This document shows, piece by piece, positions 30,488 through 37,876 of a DNA stretch of 51,775 bases (positions within the stretch are counted from its first letter, which is position 1; every line of letters starts with the position of its first letter). Both the position numbers and the translations under genes were made by a program. The stretch is taken from NCBI GenBank assembly GCA_020860385.1, contig JAJBUK010000045.1, positions 1 to 51,775 of the forward strand. The letters are read 5' to 3'. The notes under the pieces are model-generated. The model saw only the letters and a list, made by a program, of their open reading frames with translations, had not been told where the DNA came from and did not search any database. Origin of the DNA: Clostridiales bacterium. GTDB lineage: Bacteria > Bacillota > Clostridia > Oscillospirales > Oscillospiraceae.

Positions 30488-31195
30488 TCATGCACCAAGG
30501 TACGCCTTGCGCACCCGGTCGTCGGCGGCCAGAGCGCTGGCCGGGCCTTCCATGGCGATTGTGCCGGTCTCCAGCACATAGGCCCGGTCGCTGACCGCCA
30601 GGGCCATCTTCGCGTTCTGCTCCACCAGCAGGATGGTAATGCCGCTCTCGTGGAGGGTCTGGATGATGGAGAAGATCTCCTTCACCAGAATGGGGGAAAG
30701 CCCCATGGACGGCTCATCCATCAGCACGATTTTGGGGTCCGTCATCAGCGCCCGCCCGGTGGCCAGCATCTGCTGTTCGCCGCCAGAGAGCGTTCCGGCA
30801 AGCTGCCGGCGGCGCTCCTTCAGCCGGGGGAAGTGGCCGTAGACACGCTCCAGGCTGGCGGCGATTTGCTTCTGCTCCTTGACGATGTAAGCCCCCATCC
30901 GGAGGTTTTCCTCCACCGTCATGCTGGCAAAGACGTGCCGCCCTTCCGGCACATGGGCCAGCCCCATCCGAATGATGGTGTGAGGGGGCGCCTTCTGCAA
31001 GTCCTGCCCGTCCAGCAGCACCTCACCGCTGGTAGCGGTCAGCAGGCCGGAGATGGTATGGAGGGTGGTGGTTTTGCCTGCGCCGTTGGCCCCGATCAGG
31101 GAGACAAGCTCCCCGTCCTGCACCGTCAGGGAAATGCCTTTCAGCGCATGAATTGCGCCGTAGTGTACGTTCAAATCCTTCAATTCCAGCATCAT
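30488..31195 (-). CDS. livF: Branched-chain amino acid ABC transporter ATPase LivF
   Basis: ATPase of 235 residues. Walker A GANGAGKTT (35-43), Q-loop, GLAHVPEGRHVFASMTVEEN (the LivF hallmark), signature LSGGEQQMLA, Walker B IVLMDEPSMGL and switch His in LLVEQN. The two ATG codons at 31195 and 31192 are both possible; the second has better spacing from GGAGGG. With LivG it powers LivHM. Confidence 0.96.
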   Translation of the reverse strand: MMLELKDLNVHYGAIHALKGISLTVQDGELVSLIGANGAGKTTTLHTISGLLTATSGEVLLDGQDLQKAPPHTIIRMGLAHVPEGRHVFASMTVEENLRMGAYIVKEQKQIAASLERVYGHFPRLKERRRQLAGTLSGGEQQMLATGRALMTDPKIVLMDEPSMGLSPILVKEIFSIIQTLHESGITILLVEQNAKMALAVSDRAYVLETGTIAMEGPASALAADDRVRKAYLGA

Positions 31196-31204
31196 GCACC
31201 CTCC

Positions 31205-31978
31205 CTACTCGCCCAAATAGGCGGCAATGACCTTGGGGTCGTTGGCGATTTCCTCCGGCAGGCCGGAGGCGATGGTCTGCCCGTAGTCAATGACCTGGAT
31301 GCGCTGGCAGATGTTCATCACCAGGGACATATCGTGCTCGATCAGCAGGATGGCAATGCCGAACCGATCCCGGATGGTGTTGATGCACTCCAGCAGCTCC
31401 GCCGTCTCTGTGGGGTTCATGCCTGCGGCGGGCTCATCCAGCAGCAGCACCTTCATATTGGTGCCCAGGGCCCGGGCAATCTCCAACTTCCGCTGCTGAC
31501 CGTAGGGCAGGCTGGAGGCCAGCACGTTCGCCTTGTCCTCCAGGTGACAGATGGCCAGCAGATCCATGGCCCGTTCCGTGACCTCAGCCTCCGCCTTCCA
31601 GTACTTCGGGGTACGCAGCAGGGCGTCCAGCAGGCCGTAGTGCATATCCTTCGTAAAGGCCACCTTCACGTTCTCTATGACGGTCATATCGTGAAACAGG
31701 CGGATATTCTGGAAGGTGCGGGCAATACCGGCCTCCACGAACTGGTGTACCTTCTTCCCATTCAGCGGAACCCCGTCCAGCAGGACGGTGCCCTCGGTGG
31801 GAGCGTAGACCCCGGTGAGCAGATTGAACACAGTGGTTTTTCCTGCGCCGTTGGGGCCTATCAGCCCCACCAACTCGCCGGGATAGATGGAGAGGTTGAA
31901 GTCCTCTACCGCATGAAGTCCGCCAAAGGAGACGCCCAGGCGGCGAGTTTCCAGCACGGGGGGTTTCGTTTCACGCAT
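31205..31978 (-). CDS. livG: Branched-chain amino acid ABC transporter ATPase LivG
   Basis: ATPase of 257 residues. Walker A GPNGAGKTT (41-49), GIARTFQNIRLF (LivG hallmark), signature LPYGQQRKLEIARAL, Walker B VLLLDEPAAGMNP and LIEHDMSLVM. The ATG at 31978 is chosen over one upstream because GGAGG lies 9 bases before it; this makes an 8-base overlap with the end of livM. It is a partner of LivF. Confidence 0.96.
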   Translation of the reverse strand: MRETKPPVLETRRLGVSFGGLHAVEDFNLSIYPGELVGLIGPNGAGKTTVFNLLTGVYAPTEGTVLLDGVPLNGKKVHQFVEAGIARTFQNIRLFHDMTVIENVKVAFTKDMHYGLLDALLRTPKYWKAEAEVTERAMDLLAICHLEDKANVLASSLPYGQQRKLEIARALGTNMKVLLLDEPAAGMNPTETAELLECINTIRDRFGIAILLIEHDMSLVMNICQRIQVIDYGQTIASGLPEEIANDPKVIAAYLGE

Positions 31979-33113
31979 GGCGGCTCGCCTCCTTTTTCCC
32001 AAAGCGGGAGGTGAAATAGGCTTTTACCATGCCGGGCCATTTGGGAATGTCGCACAGCGCGAACTCCCGGCTGCCCATAATGCCCCTTGGCCGGAACAGA
32101 ATGACGATAATCAGCGCAACGGAGTACACCAGCATGGGGTAGGTAAAGACGTTTTGCAGAACGGCGGGCAGCGCCGACACCCAGGCGCCGTTTTTGATGG
32201 TGTAGTTCAGCAGGAACAGCGCCACTGCGGCGATGACAGAGCCGGTCATGGAGCCCATGCCGCCTACCACCACCATGACCACGATGAACACGGAGTTCAA
32301 AATGGAGCCGTTGGTGAAGGCGAAGGAGGTGGTGGCCAGCGCTGCGTTGCAGCAGGCGTAGAGCGCGCCGGTGATCCCGGCAAAGAAGGCGGAAATGGTG
32401 AAGGTCAGCACCTTGTAATAGCTGACGTTGATACCGGAGGTGGCGGCGGCGATTTCGTTGTCCCGGATGGCGCGGATGGACCGCCCGTATTTGGAGCGGA
32501 CAAAGAGGAGCATGGCGGTCATGCACAAAATCACCGTCAGCACCGCCACCCACAGGTACTGCACCTTCTCGTCGTTGGAGAACCCCAGGCCCGTGGCATA
32601 CAGCGCGGAGGAGGCAGACCCCTGCCCCAGCCCCTGTTGGCCGCAGAAGGGCAGGTTGTTGATGACGTTGACGATGATCATGCCGAAGCCCAGGGTGATG
32701 ATGGCCAAATAGTCGCCCTTGAGCCGCAGGGCCGGAATGCCCACCAGCAGGCCCATCAGCGCCGCCAGAACGCCGGCGGCCAGGGTGCTGAGGAGCAGCA
32801 CCAGCAGAAAGGCCGGGCCGGACTTTTCCTCATAGAAGCCAGAGCGCTGGAAGGCCAGGGAAATCAGGGCCGCCGTGTAAGCGCCCACCGCCATGAAGCC
32901 GCAGTGCCCCAGGGAAAGCTGCCCCAGAAAGCCCAGCACCAGGTTCAGAGAGGCCGCCATAATGATCAGGTAGCAGCATTGCCAGATGGAGGGGACGATT
33001 TTCAGTTTCAGGGTGTCGCCGCTGGCGGCGCTCATCACCAGAGAGACGGCAAAAAGAAGCACAACGGCAAGGAAGTTGACCAGGTAGCGGGTTCTCGTTT
33101 CGCTCTTTTTCAT
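31971..33113 (-). CDS. livM: Branched-chain amino acid ABC transporter permease LivM
   Basis: Permease of 380 residues with about ten hydrophobic helices. Family features: AASLNLVLGFLGQLSLGHCGFM (in parts), LKGDYLAIITLGFGMII, GRSIRAIRDNEIAA (the cytosolic coupling loop) and a VVGGMGSMTG segment. The C-terminal 35 residues are a polar tail. It overlaps livH by 4 bases and livG by 8, so the whole set is translationally coupled. Confidence 0.95.
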   Translation of the reverse strand: MKKSETRTRYLVNFLAVVLLFAVSLVMSAASGDTLKLKIVPSIWQCCYLIIMAASLNLVLGFLGQLSLGHCGFMAVGAYTAALISLAFQRSGFYEEKSGPAFLLVLLLSTLAAGVLAALMGLLVGIPALRLKGDYLAIITLGFGMIIVNVINNLPFCGQQGLGQGSASSALYATGLGFSNDEKVQYLWVAVLTVILCMTAMLLFVRSKYGRSIRAIRDNEIAAATSGINVSYYKVLTFTISAFFAGITGALYACCNAALATTSFAFTNGSILNSVFIVVMVVVGGMGSMTGSVIAAVALFLLNYTIKNGAWVSALPAVLQNVFTYPMLVYSVALIIVILFRPRGIMGSREFALCDIPKWPGMVKAYFTSRFGKKEASRHA

Positions 33114-34003
33114 ACCTTCTCCCCCACATTCTTTCCCAAAATGCCAGCCGGACGAATCATCAGCACGGCAATCAGGATAAGATAGACAAAGGTGTCCGAC
33201 ATGGACGAGCTGATATAGGTGTTCGCCCCGGACTGGACGATGCCGATCACCAGGCCGCCCAGCATGGCCCCGGGCAGGGAACCGATGCCCCCCAGAACGG
33301 CGGCCACAAAGGCATAGATGCCCAGGGTGGCCCCCATGGTGGTGTAAACCTTGGGGTATTGGGCGATGTACATCAGCGCCGCCACCGCCGCCAGCCCCGC
33401 GCCGATGCCGAAGGTGACGATGATGGTCTGGTTCACGTTGACCCCCATCAGGGTGGCGGCCTCCTTGTCCTCCGACACGCAGCGCATGGCGCAGCCGATA
33501 CGGGACTTCTGGGTGAAGAAGTACAGCGCTACCATGATGACGGCGGAGACGGCCACCGTGATGATGGTGGCGCTGCTGACGGAGACTCCGGCGATGGAAA
33601 CGGTGCTGGTAAACAGCGTATAGGGAACCTTGGGGTCCGGGCCGATGGCCGGAATGGCCTGGGCCAGATTTTCCAGCACAAAGCTCATCGCAATGGCGGT
33701 GATCAGCGCAGTCAGGTTATTTCCCTTCTTCCGGACGGGACGATAGGCCAGCAGCTCCACCAGCATACCTACGCAGGCGCAGACCAGAATGGCGGGTATC
33801 ACCGCCAGCCAACCGGGCAGCCCCATCTGCATGACGATGGGGATCATAAAAAACAGGGTGTAGCCGCCTACCATGATAAAATCGCCATGGGCAAAGTTGA
33901 TGAGCTTGATAATGCCGTAGACCATGGTGTAGCCCAGGGCGATGAGGGCGTAGACACTTCCCAGCCGGAGCCCTGTAATTAAAAATTGGATAAAGGTGGT
34001 CAT
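33110..34003 (-). CDS. livH: Branched-chain amino acid ABC transporter permease LivH
   Basis: Permease of 297 residues with about eight hydrophobic helices. Family features: GLRLGSVYALIALGYTMVYG, IKLINFAHGDFIMVG, GCAMRCVSEDKEAATLMGVN (coupling loop) and AAVLGGIGSLPGAMLGG. GAGGAG lies 6-7 bases before the ATG at 34003. It pairs with LivM to form the pore. Confidence 0.96.
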   Translation of the reverse strand: MTTFIQFLITGLRLGSVYALIALGYTMVYGIIKLINFAHGDFIMVGGYTLFFMIPIVMQMGLPGWLAVIPAILVCACVGMLVELLAYRPVRKKGNNLTALITAIAMSFVLENLAQAIPAIGPDPKVPYTLFTSTVSIAGVSVSSATIITVAVSAVIMVALYFFTQKSRIGCAMRCVSEDKEAATLMGVNVNQTIIVTFGIGAGLAAVAALMYIAQYPKVYTTMGATLGIYAFVAAVLGGIGSLPGAMLGGLVIGIVQSGANTYISSSMSDTFVYLILIAVLMIRPAGILGKNVGEKV

Positions 34004-34030
34004 CGGACGCTCCTCTCTTGTTATCCTGCA

Positions 34031-34060
34031 AAGGGGGAGACGCAGGAGCGTCTCCCCCTT
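34031..34060 (-). other. Intercistronic hairpin between livK and livH
   Basis: A 13-bp perfect stem (34031-34043 with 34048-34060) and 4-base loop, with only TTTG on the leftward side. Like the one after mglB, it probably protects the livK transcript or limits read-through. Confidence 0.7.
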
Positions 34061-34081
34061 CTCATGTCGGAGAATCGGCAA

Positions 34082-35389
34082 TCAGTCCAGGCTCAGGGTA
34101 GTGACGGCGATCTTTGTGACGGCGTCGTCGCCCTCAGTGTAGGAATAGCCCATCAGCACGCCGGTCTTAATGGGAGTGCCGGTGTCGTCAAAGGAGAAGG
34201 TGCCGGTGGAGACTTCATATACCACAGAGGTATCCGCCAGAGCGGCCTGGACGCTGTCCGCGTCAAAGGCTCCGCAGGACTCGATGGCCTGCTTCAGCAC
34301 CAGGACGGCGTCGTAGCCCAGGGCGTCGAAGTTGTTGGGGGTCTCGCCGTAGGCCTCCTCATAGCTTTCCACAAAGCTGGTGGAGATGTCGCTGGTGGCC
34401 AGCTCGGTGGAGTAGTGGTTGACGAACAGGAAGTCGTTATAGACGGACAGGTCTGCGCCGTCGGGGATGGTGGTCTCGGTGTTGTCCACGCCGTCAGCGC
34501 CCAGCAGGATGCCATCGAAGCCCACGCTGCGGGCCTGAGGCACCAGATAGGGGCCGGTGACATCATAGTAGAAGGGGATAAAGACCAGCTCGGCCCCCGC
34601 CTCTACCATCTTGGTGAACTGGTTGGTGTAATCCACCTCGGTCATGGTGGCGACGGACTCCTCCGCCACCACTTCCAGACCCAGCTCCTCAGCGGCGGCT
34701 GCAAAGGCGTCCCGCAGGCCGGCGGAATAGGTGTCGGCGGAGCAGTAGACAATGCCTACCTTGGTGTAGCCCTCATCCGCGGCGTACTGGGCGGCCAGTT
34801 CACCCTGGAAGGAATCCTTAAAGCAGGTACGGAACACATAGTCCATCTCGGTGGTCAGGGCGTCCGCCGTGCCAGAGGGGGTGACCAGGACAACGCCCTC
34901 GGAGTTGGCGACAGAGGTGATGCTGGAGGTGCAGCCGGAGGTAGCGGAGCCGATGACCAGCTCAATGCCGTCGGAAATCAGGGCGTTCATGGCGTTCAGG
35001 CACTCTGTGGAGTCGCCCTGGTCGTCCTTGGACTCTACTGCCAGCTCATAGGTCTCGTCGCCTACGATGACGCCTCCGGCAGCGTTGATCTGTTCGATGG
35101 CCAGATTGACGCCGTTTGCAACGTGGGTGCCGTAGACGGCCAGGCTGCCGGTCATGGGGCCGATCATACCCAGGGTGATGGTGCCGGCGAACTCGCCGGA
35201 ATCGGAGCCTTCCTCAGCGGCGGACGCCTCCGCCTCTTCGGCGGTGGAAGACGCGCCTTCGGATGTGTCACTTACGGCGTCAGAGGACGCGCTGTCAGAC
35301 GTACCGCCTGTGGTGTCAGATGACCCGCACGCGGTCAGGCTGACAACAAAGCTCAACGCCAGCAGGAGACTGAGCAGCTTCTTTTTCAT
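34082..35389 (-). CDS. livK: Branched-chain amino acid-type substrate-binding lipoprotein LivK
   Basis: Lipoprotein of 435 residues. Signal peptide 1-20 with lipobox LTAC (C21), a Ser/Thr/Glu-rich linker to about residue 70, then a type-1 periplasmic-binding fold: GMIGPMTGSLAVYGTHVANG, VIGSATSGCTSS, VYCSADTYSAGLRDAF, LGYDAVLVLKQAI. The actual ligand (Leu/Ile/Val, another amino acid or an amide) cannot be read from sequence. AGGAGG precedes the ATG. It is the first gene of livKHMGF, behind a strong promoter whose leader contains a terminator-like hairpin. Confidence 0.93.
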   Translation of the reverse strand: MKKKLLSLLLALSFVVSLTACGSSDTTGGTSDSASSDAVSDTSEGASSTAEEAEASAAEEGSDSGEFAGTITLGMIGPMTGSLAVYGTHVANGVNLAIEQINAAGGVIVGDETYELAVESKDDQGDSTECLNAMNALISDGIELVIGSATSGCTSSITSVANSEGVVLVTPSGTADALTTEMDYVFRTCFKDSFQGELAAQYAADEGYTKVGIVYCSADTYSAGLRDAFAAAAEELGLEVVAEESVATMTEVDYTNQFTKMVEAGAELVFIPFYYDVTGPYLVPQARSVGFDGILLGADGVDNTETTIPDGADLSVYNDFLFVNHYSTELATSDISTSFVESYEEAYGETPNNFDALGYDAVLVLKQAIESCGAFDADSVQAALADTSVVYEVSTGTFSFDDTGTPIKTGVLMGYSYTEGDDAVTKIAVTTLSLD

Positions 35390-35421
35390 AATGGTTCCTC
35401 CTTAAAATAAACTGGGGCAAC

Positions 35422-35468
35422 AAAAAAGCAAGGACGCTTCGCTGCATTTTATGCAGAGCTTCCTTGCT
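35422..35468 (-). terminator. Terminator-like hairpin in the livK leader
   Basis: On the minus strand an outer stem (AGCAAGGA 35461-35468 with TCCTTGCT 35427-35434) encloses an inner one (35442-35447 with 35451-35456) and is followed by TTTTTT (35422-35427). It begins right at the expected transcription start (about 35470), so the promoter makes a roughly 48-nt RNA unless termination is overcome: an attenuator or small-RNA candidate. Confidence 0.7.
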
Positions 35469-35476
35469 CAATGATT

Positions 35477-35505
35477 ATTATAGGGCCTTCTTTTTCACTT
35501 TGCAA
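35477..35505 (-). promoter_or_regulatory. Promoter of the liv operon
   Basis: On the minus strand TTGCAA (35500-35505), 17-bp spacer, TATAAT (35477-35482). Confidence 0.85.
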
Positions 35506-35697
35506 GATTCATAAAAACACAAAATCAGCTCATATTCTCGTCCATTTTTGTAACTATAGACAAACAGACCTATCTGATTATGCAATTTTGCTCTGTCAAT
35601 CCTGCAAATTGCGGAAAAAGGCCGTTCCGGGACAGATGGGCTTAGCAAATTTAAGGGACTTGAATCGTTTCTTTCCCTGCCACACATTCATAACCAC
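35506..35697. other. Intergenic stretch between divergent liv and LytTR promoters
   Basis: AT-rich, no convincing gene. GCAATTT (35582-35588) and AAATTGC (35606-35612) form a 7-bp inverted repeat, and the same sequences read as a near direct repeat with about 22-bp period; this could be an operator, but the evidence is slight. Confidence 0.3.
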
Positions 35698-35726
35698 TTG
35701 TATTATGGTCTTGTCTATGGTAAAAT
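35698..35726 (+). promoter_or_regulatory. Promoter of the second two-component operon
   Basis: TTGTAT (35698-35703), 17-bp spacer, TAAAAT (35721-35726), 112 bases before the LytTR start. Confidence 0.7.
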
Positions 35727-35837
35727 AGCTATCATAAAATTAGCCCGCAAAACAACGCGGGGAACGTAAACCGGGCTTCTGTGGAAGACACTTTTTCATC
35801 ATCATGCAGGAAAAGGTTGCAGTAAGGGAGGGCAGCC

Positions 35838-36551
35838 ATGCTTAAAATAGGAGTATTGGAGGACGAGGCGGAGCAGGCGCAGCGTCTGATGGATTATTTG
35901 CAGCGCTATCAGATGGAGCATTCGGGCGTCACATTCACTGTGGAACTGTACGACCGTGCGATCTCACTGCTGGACAGCTATCAGCCCAATTTTGACATTC
36001 TCTTTCTGGACATCCGGCTGCCGGATATGCTCGGCATGGAGGTGGCCCGGCGGATTCGGAAGACTGACGAAAACGTCATGATCATATTCGTCACCAGTCT
36101 GTCCCAATATGCTGTCGAGGGCTATTCCGTCCGCGCATTTGACTATATCCTCAAGCCGGTTGCCTATGGTTCTTTTTCCAGCAAGCTGACCCGTGCGCTG
36201 CGCATTCTGTCCTATGACCGGGAAGAGACCACCGTTCTGGTCAAAACGCGGGAGCAGACCGTCCGTTTGGCTGCGGACGCCATTCTATATGTCGAGGTTT
36301 CCAACCACGATTTGGTGATTCATACCGGAGATCAGCTGCTAAAGCAATGGGGCAGCCTTTCCAAACTGGAGGAGCAGCTAAAGGATGCCCATTTTGAACG
36401 CTGTAACTCCTGCTACCTTGTCAATCTCAAGTATGTGCGGGGCATCCAAGGGAACCAGCTGCTTGTGGGAGAGGATTCCCTTACCATCAGCAAATCACGC
36501 AGGAAAGAATTTCTGAATGCGCTGGCTCAATATAAAGGAGGGAGCAGATAA
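35838..36551 (+). CDS. LytTR-family response regulator, second copy
   Basis: Response regulator of 237 residues, paralogous to the one at 1257. Receiver domain 1-120 with acidic E8-D9, phosphoacceptor D58 (LFLDIR) and K106 (ILKP); LytTR domain about 135-237 with FERCNSCYLVNLKYV and SKSRRKEF. GGGAGGG precedes the ATG. It overlaps the following kinase gene by one base (TAATG). The regulator looks intact, but its partner kinase is cut short, so phosphorylation must come from elsewhere or not at all. Confidence 0.93.
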   Translation: MLKIGVLEDEAEQAQRLMDYLQRYQMEHSGVTFTVELYDRAISLLDSYQPNFDILFLDIRLPDMLGMEVARRIRKTDENVMIIFVTSLSQYAVEGYSVRAFDYILKPVAYGSFSSKLTRALRILSYDREETTVLVKTREQTVRLAADAILYVEVSNHDLVIHTGDQLLKQWGSLSKLEEQLKDAHFERCNSCYLVNLKYVRGIQGNQLLVGEDSLTISKSRRKEFLNALAQYKGGSR

Positions 36552-37300
36552 TGCCGGATTGGTACGCCTCTGTAAGAGGGCCGCTTCTGTTGCTGCAATC
36601 TGTCATCGGAGTGTCGATTTTTGCCTATCCTCTACGCAGACGCTCCCACTTTCTCCTGCGCCTGGTGGCAGGGCTGTTGGTCGGGATGCTCCTGTGTCAG
36701 CTCGCCGTTCCATTTCTTTACGGCGGCTTTCAGTATAGTTCCACTTCCCCGGTGCTGCGGGTGCTGTCAATGCTCGTGATTTACCTGCTTGTGATTGCCA
36801 TCGCGTGGCTGTGCTTGGACGAGACGCTTTGGACGGCGGTATTTGTGGCATCCTCCGGTTATGCGGCCCAGGATATTGCAGGGAGCTTTAAAACGGTTTT
36901 GAAGGTGATACCGGCAATAGACCGCTGTGCCAACCATCCCGTTGGTATTTTGGTGGTAGACCTGTTCTGCTATGGCGGCATATTTCTGCTGCTATACATC
37001 ATCTTTCGCCCGTACACAAAGGAACGGGATGAAAACTTTGACAATAAGCTGAAAGCGGTGTTTTCCTTTGCCGTGCTGATTTTCTGCGTTGGTATGGCCC
37101 GAATCACACAGGATAACGTTGACCGGGGAACGGTTTCCATTATCGCGGAAAGCCTGTACGGGATGGTCTGCGACGGGCTGATTCTGGTTCTGCAATTCAG
37201 CGTTATGGAACAGGCCAAGCTCACCCACAACGTGGACGCCATGCAGGAGATCGTCCATCAACAGTATTTGCAGTATGCGGCCAGCAAGGAGAGTATGTAA
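36551..37300 (+). CDS. AgrC-like sensor kinase, truncated before the catalytic half
   Basis: Protein of 249 residues with about six hydrophobic helices, equivalent to the sensor part of the kinase at 1961. It ends QQYLQYAASKESM, which lines up with SQYAQYCQSKESI (about 241-253) of that intact kinase, where the phospho-acceptor His segment begins eight residues later. A TAA stop follows and none of the 300 bases downstream encodes HDLKH, N-box or G-box motifs in any frame. It is therefore a sensor without kinase activity, a pseudogene or possibly a decoy receptor. The break lies next to a toxin-antitoxin candidate, suggesting insertion or deletion at this point. Confidence 0.85.
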   Translation: MPDWYASVRGPLLLLQSVIGVSIFAYPLRRRSHFLLRLVAGLLVGMLLCQLAVPFLYGGFQYSSTSPVLRVLSMLVIYLLVIAIAWLCLDETLWTAVFVASSGYAAQDIAGSFKTVLKVIPAIDRCANHPVGILVVDLFCYGGIFLLLYIIFRPYTKERDENFDNKLKAVFSFAVLIFCVGMARITQDNVDRGTVSIIAESLYGMVCDGLILVLQFSVMEQAKLTHNVDAMQEIVHQQYLQYAASKESM

Positions 37301-37616
37301 TAGTCCCCGCATTTTGTGTAAGTGATGTCCACAGGAAACTTTTTTCGTGTCAAAATTGTTTGCAGCTACGATAATTCCGGGATTATCACCCCCAATCTTC
37401 ATAACTGCTGTCCATTCCGTCACAAACGCGCCTCAGTCATGATGTATTTGCGGGACTGTTAAAAAGTACCCTTCATACAATACATCAAGAAAATGTGCCA
37501 GCGGCATATTTTTAGCCGGAAACCGATGCCAGCTATGCTGGCAAGGCTCACTAATCTGGGGCGCATTTTTGAAAACCTTAACAGGGTAACCGCCAACGCC
37601 GACGAGGGGCTGCCCG
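37301..37616. other. Unassigned stretch between broken kinase and toxin
   Basis: No recognised gene. The leftward frame at about 37433-37560 reads a plausible but unknown short peptide (NMPLAHFLDVLYEGYF), which may be the end of a lost gene. The toxin promoter is not obvious; a TACAAT near 37477 lacks a good -35 box. Confidence 0.35.
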
Positions 37617-37703
37617 ATGACTACGATGGAAGTATTAACTCTCTTTCTGGTTATTATCGGCGTTTGCAACCTGTTCATACAGTTGTTAAGCAAAAAGAAG
37701 TAA
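37617..37703 (+). CDS. Putative holin-like toxin of a type I toxin-antitoxin system
   Basis: ORF of 28 codons: MTTMEVLTLF, then a hydrophobic helix (LVIIGVCNLFIQLL) and a KKK end. This is the pattern of the putative holin-like toxin family (TxpA/BsrG-like): short acidic start, single membrane helix, basic tail. GAGGGG is 7 bases before the ATG. The stop codon lies in the first arm of a stem (37698-37707 with 37725-37734), and a promoter on the opposite strand at 37789-37817 should make an antisense RNA over the 3' end, as in txpA/ratA. Expected action is membrane insertion and depolarisation when the antisense RNA is lost. Confidence 0.75.
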   Translation: MTTMEVLTLFLVIIGVCNLFIQLLSKKK

Positions 37704-37782
37704 CCGCCCCAGCCTACCAAGCGAGCGGTTACTTCACGTAACAATTCCAGGGGGCTAACCGTTACCGGACAGCGCCCTTGTT
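37692..37782 (-). ncRNA. Antisense antitoxin RNA candidate
   Basis: From the promoter at 37789-37817 a leftward transcript should start near 37782 and end at an intrinsic terminator formed by AAGTAACCGC (37725-37734, minus strand reading) and GCGGTTACTT (37698-37707) followed by CTTTTT (37692-37697). It would be about 90 nt long and overlap the last codons and 3' region of the toxin transcript. Both ends are read from sequence; expression is not shown. Confidence 0.65.
37750..37777 (+). terminator. Hairpin at the 3' end of the toxin mRNA
   Basis: GGGGGCT (37750-37756) pairs with AGCGCCC (37771-37777) with one mismatch, with CCG/CGG inside, followed by TTGTTA. It is the usual place for the toxin mRNA terminator in this family and is also covered by the antisense RNA. 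Confidence 0.5.
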
Positions 37783-37788
37783 ACATAT

Positions 37789-37817
37789 ATTATAGACCGG
37801 CGCAGCCGATTTGTCTA
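37789..37817 (-). promoter_or_regulatory. Promoter of the antisense RNA
   Basis: On the minus strand TAGACA (37812-37817), 17-bp spacer, TATAAT (37789-37794). No protein gene follows in this direction within 500 bases, which supports an RNA product. Confidence 0.75.
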
Positions 37818-37847
37818 CCCCAGGTTCTGCCCCGGGGTATTTTTTTG
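37816..37847 (+). terminator. Rightward terminator after the toxin locus
   Basis: TACCCC (37816-37821) pairs with GGGGTA (37834-37839), followed by seven T. It also separates the locus from the convergent acyl-CoA synthetase gene. Confidence 0.8.
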
Positions 37848-37876
37848 CGTTGGAAACGAAAACCCCATCGGAACCG

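Noticed and set aside
35478-35687. Leftward ORF of 69 codons upstream of livK
   Set aside because: It spans the liv promoter and has no ribosome-binding site or family.
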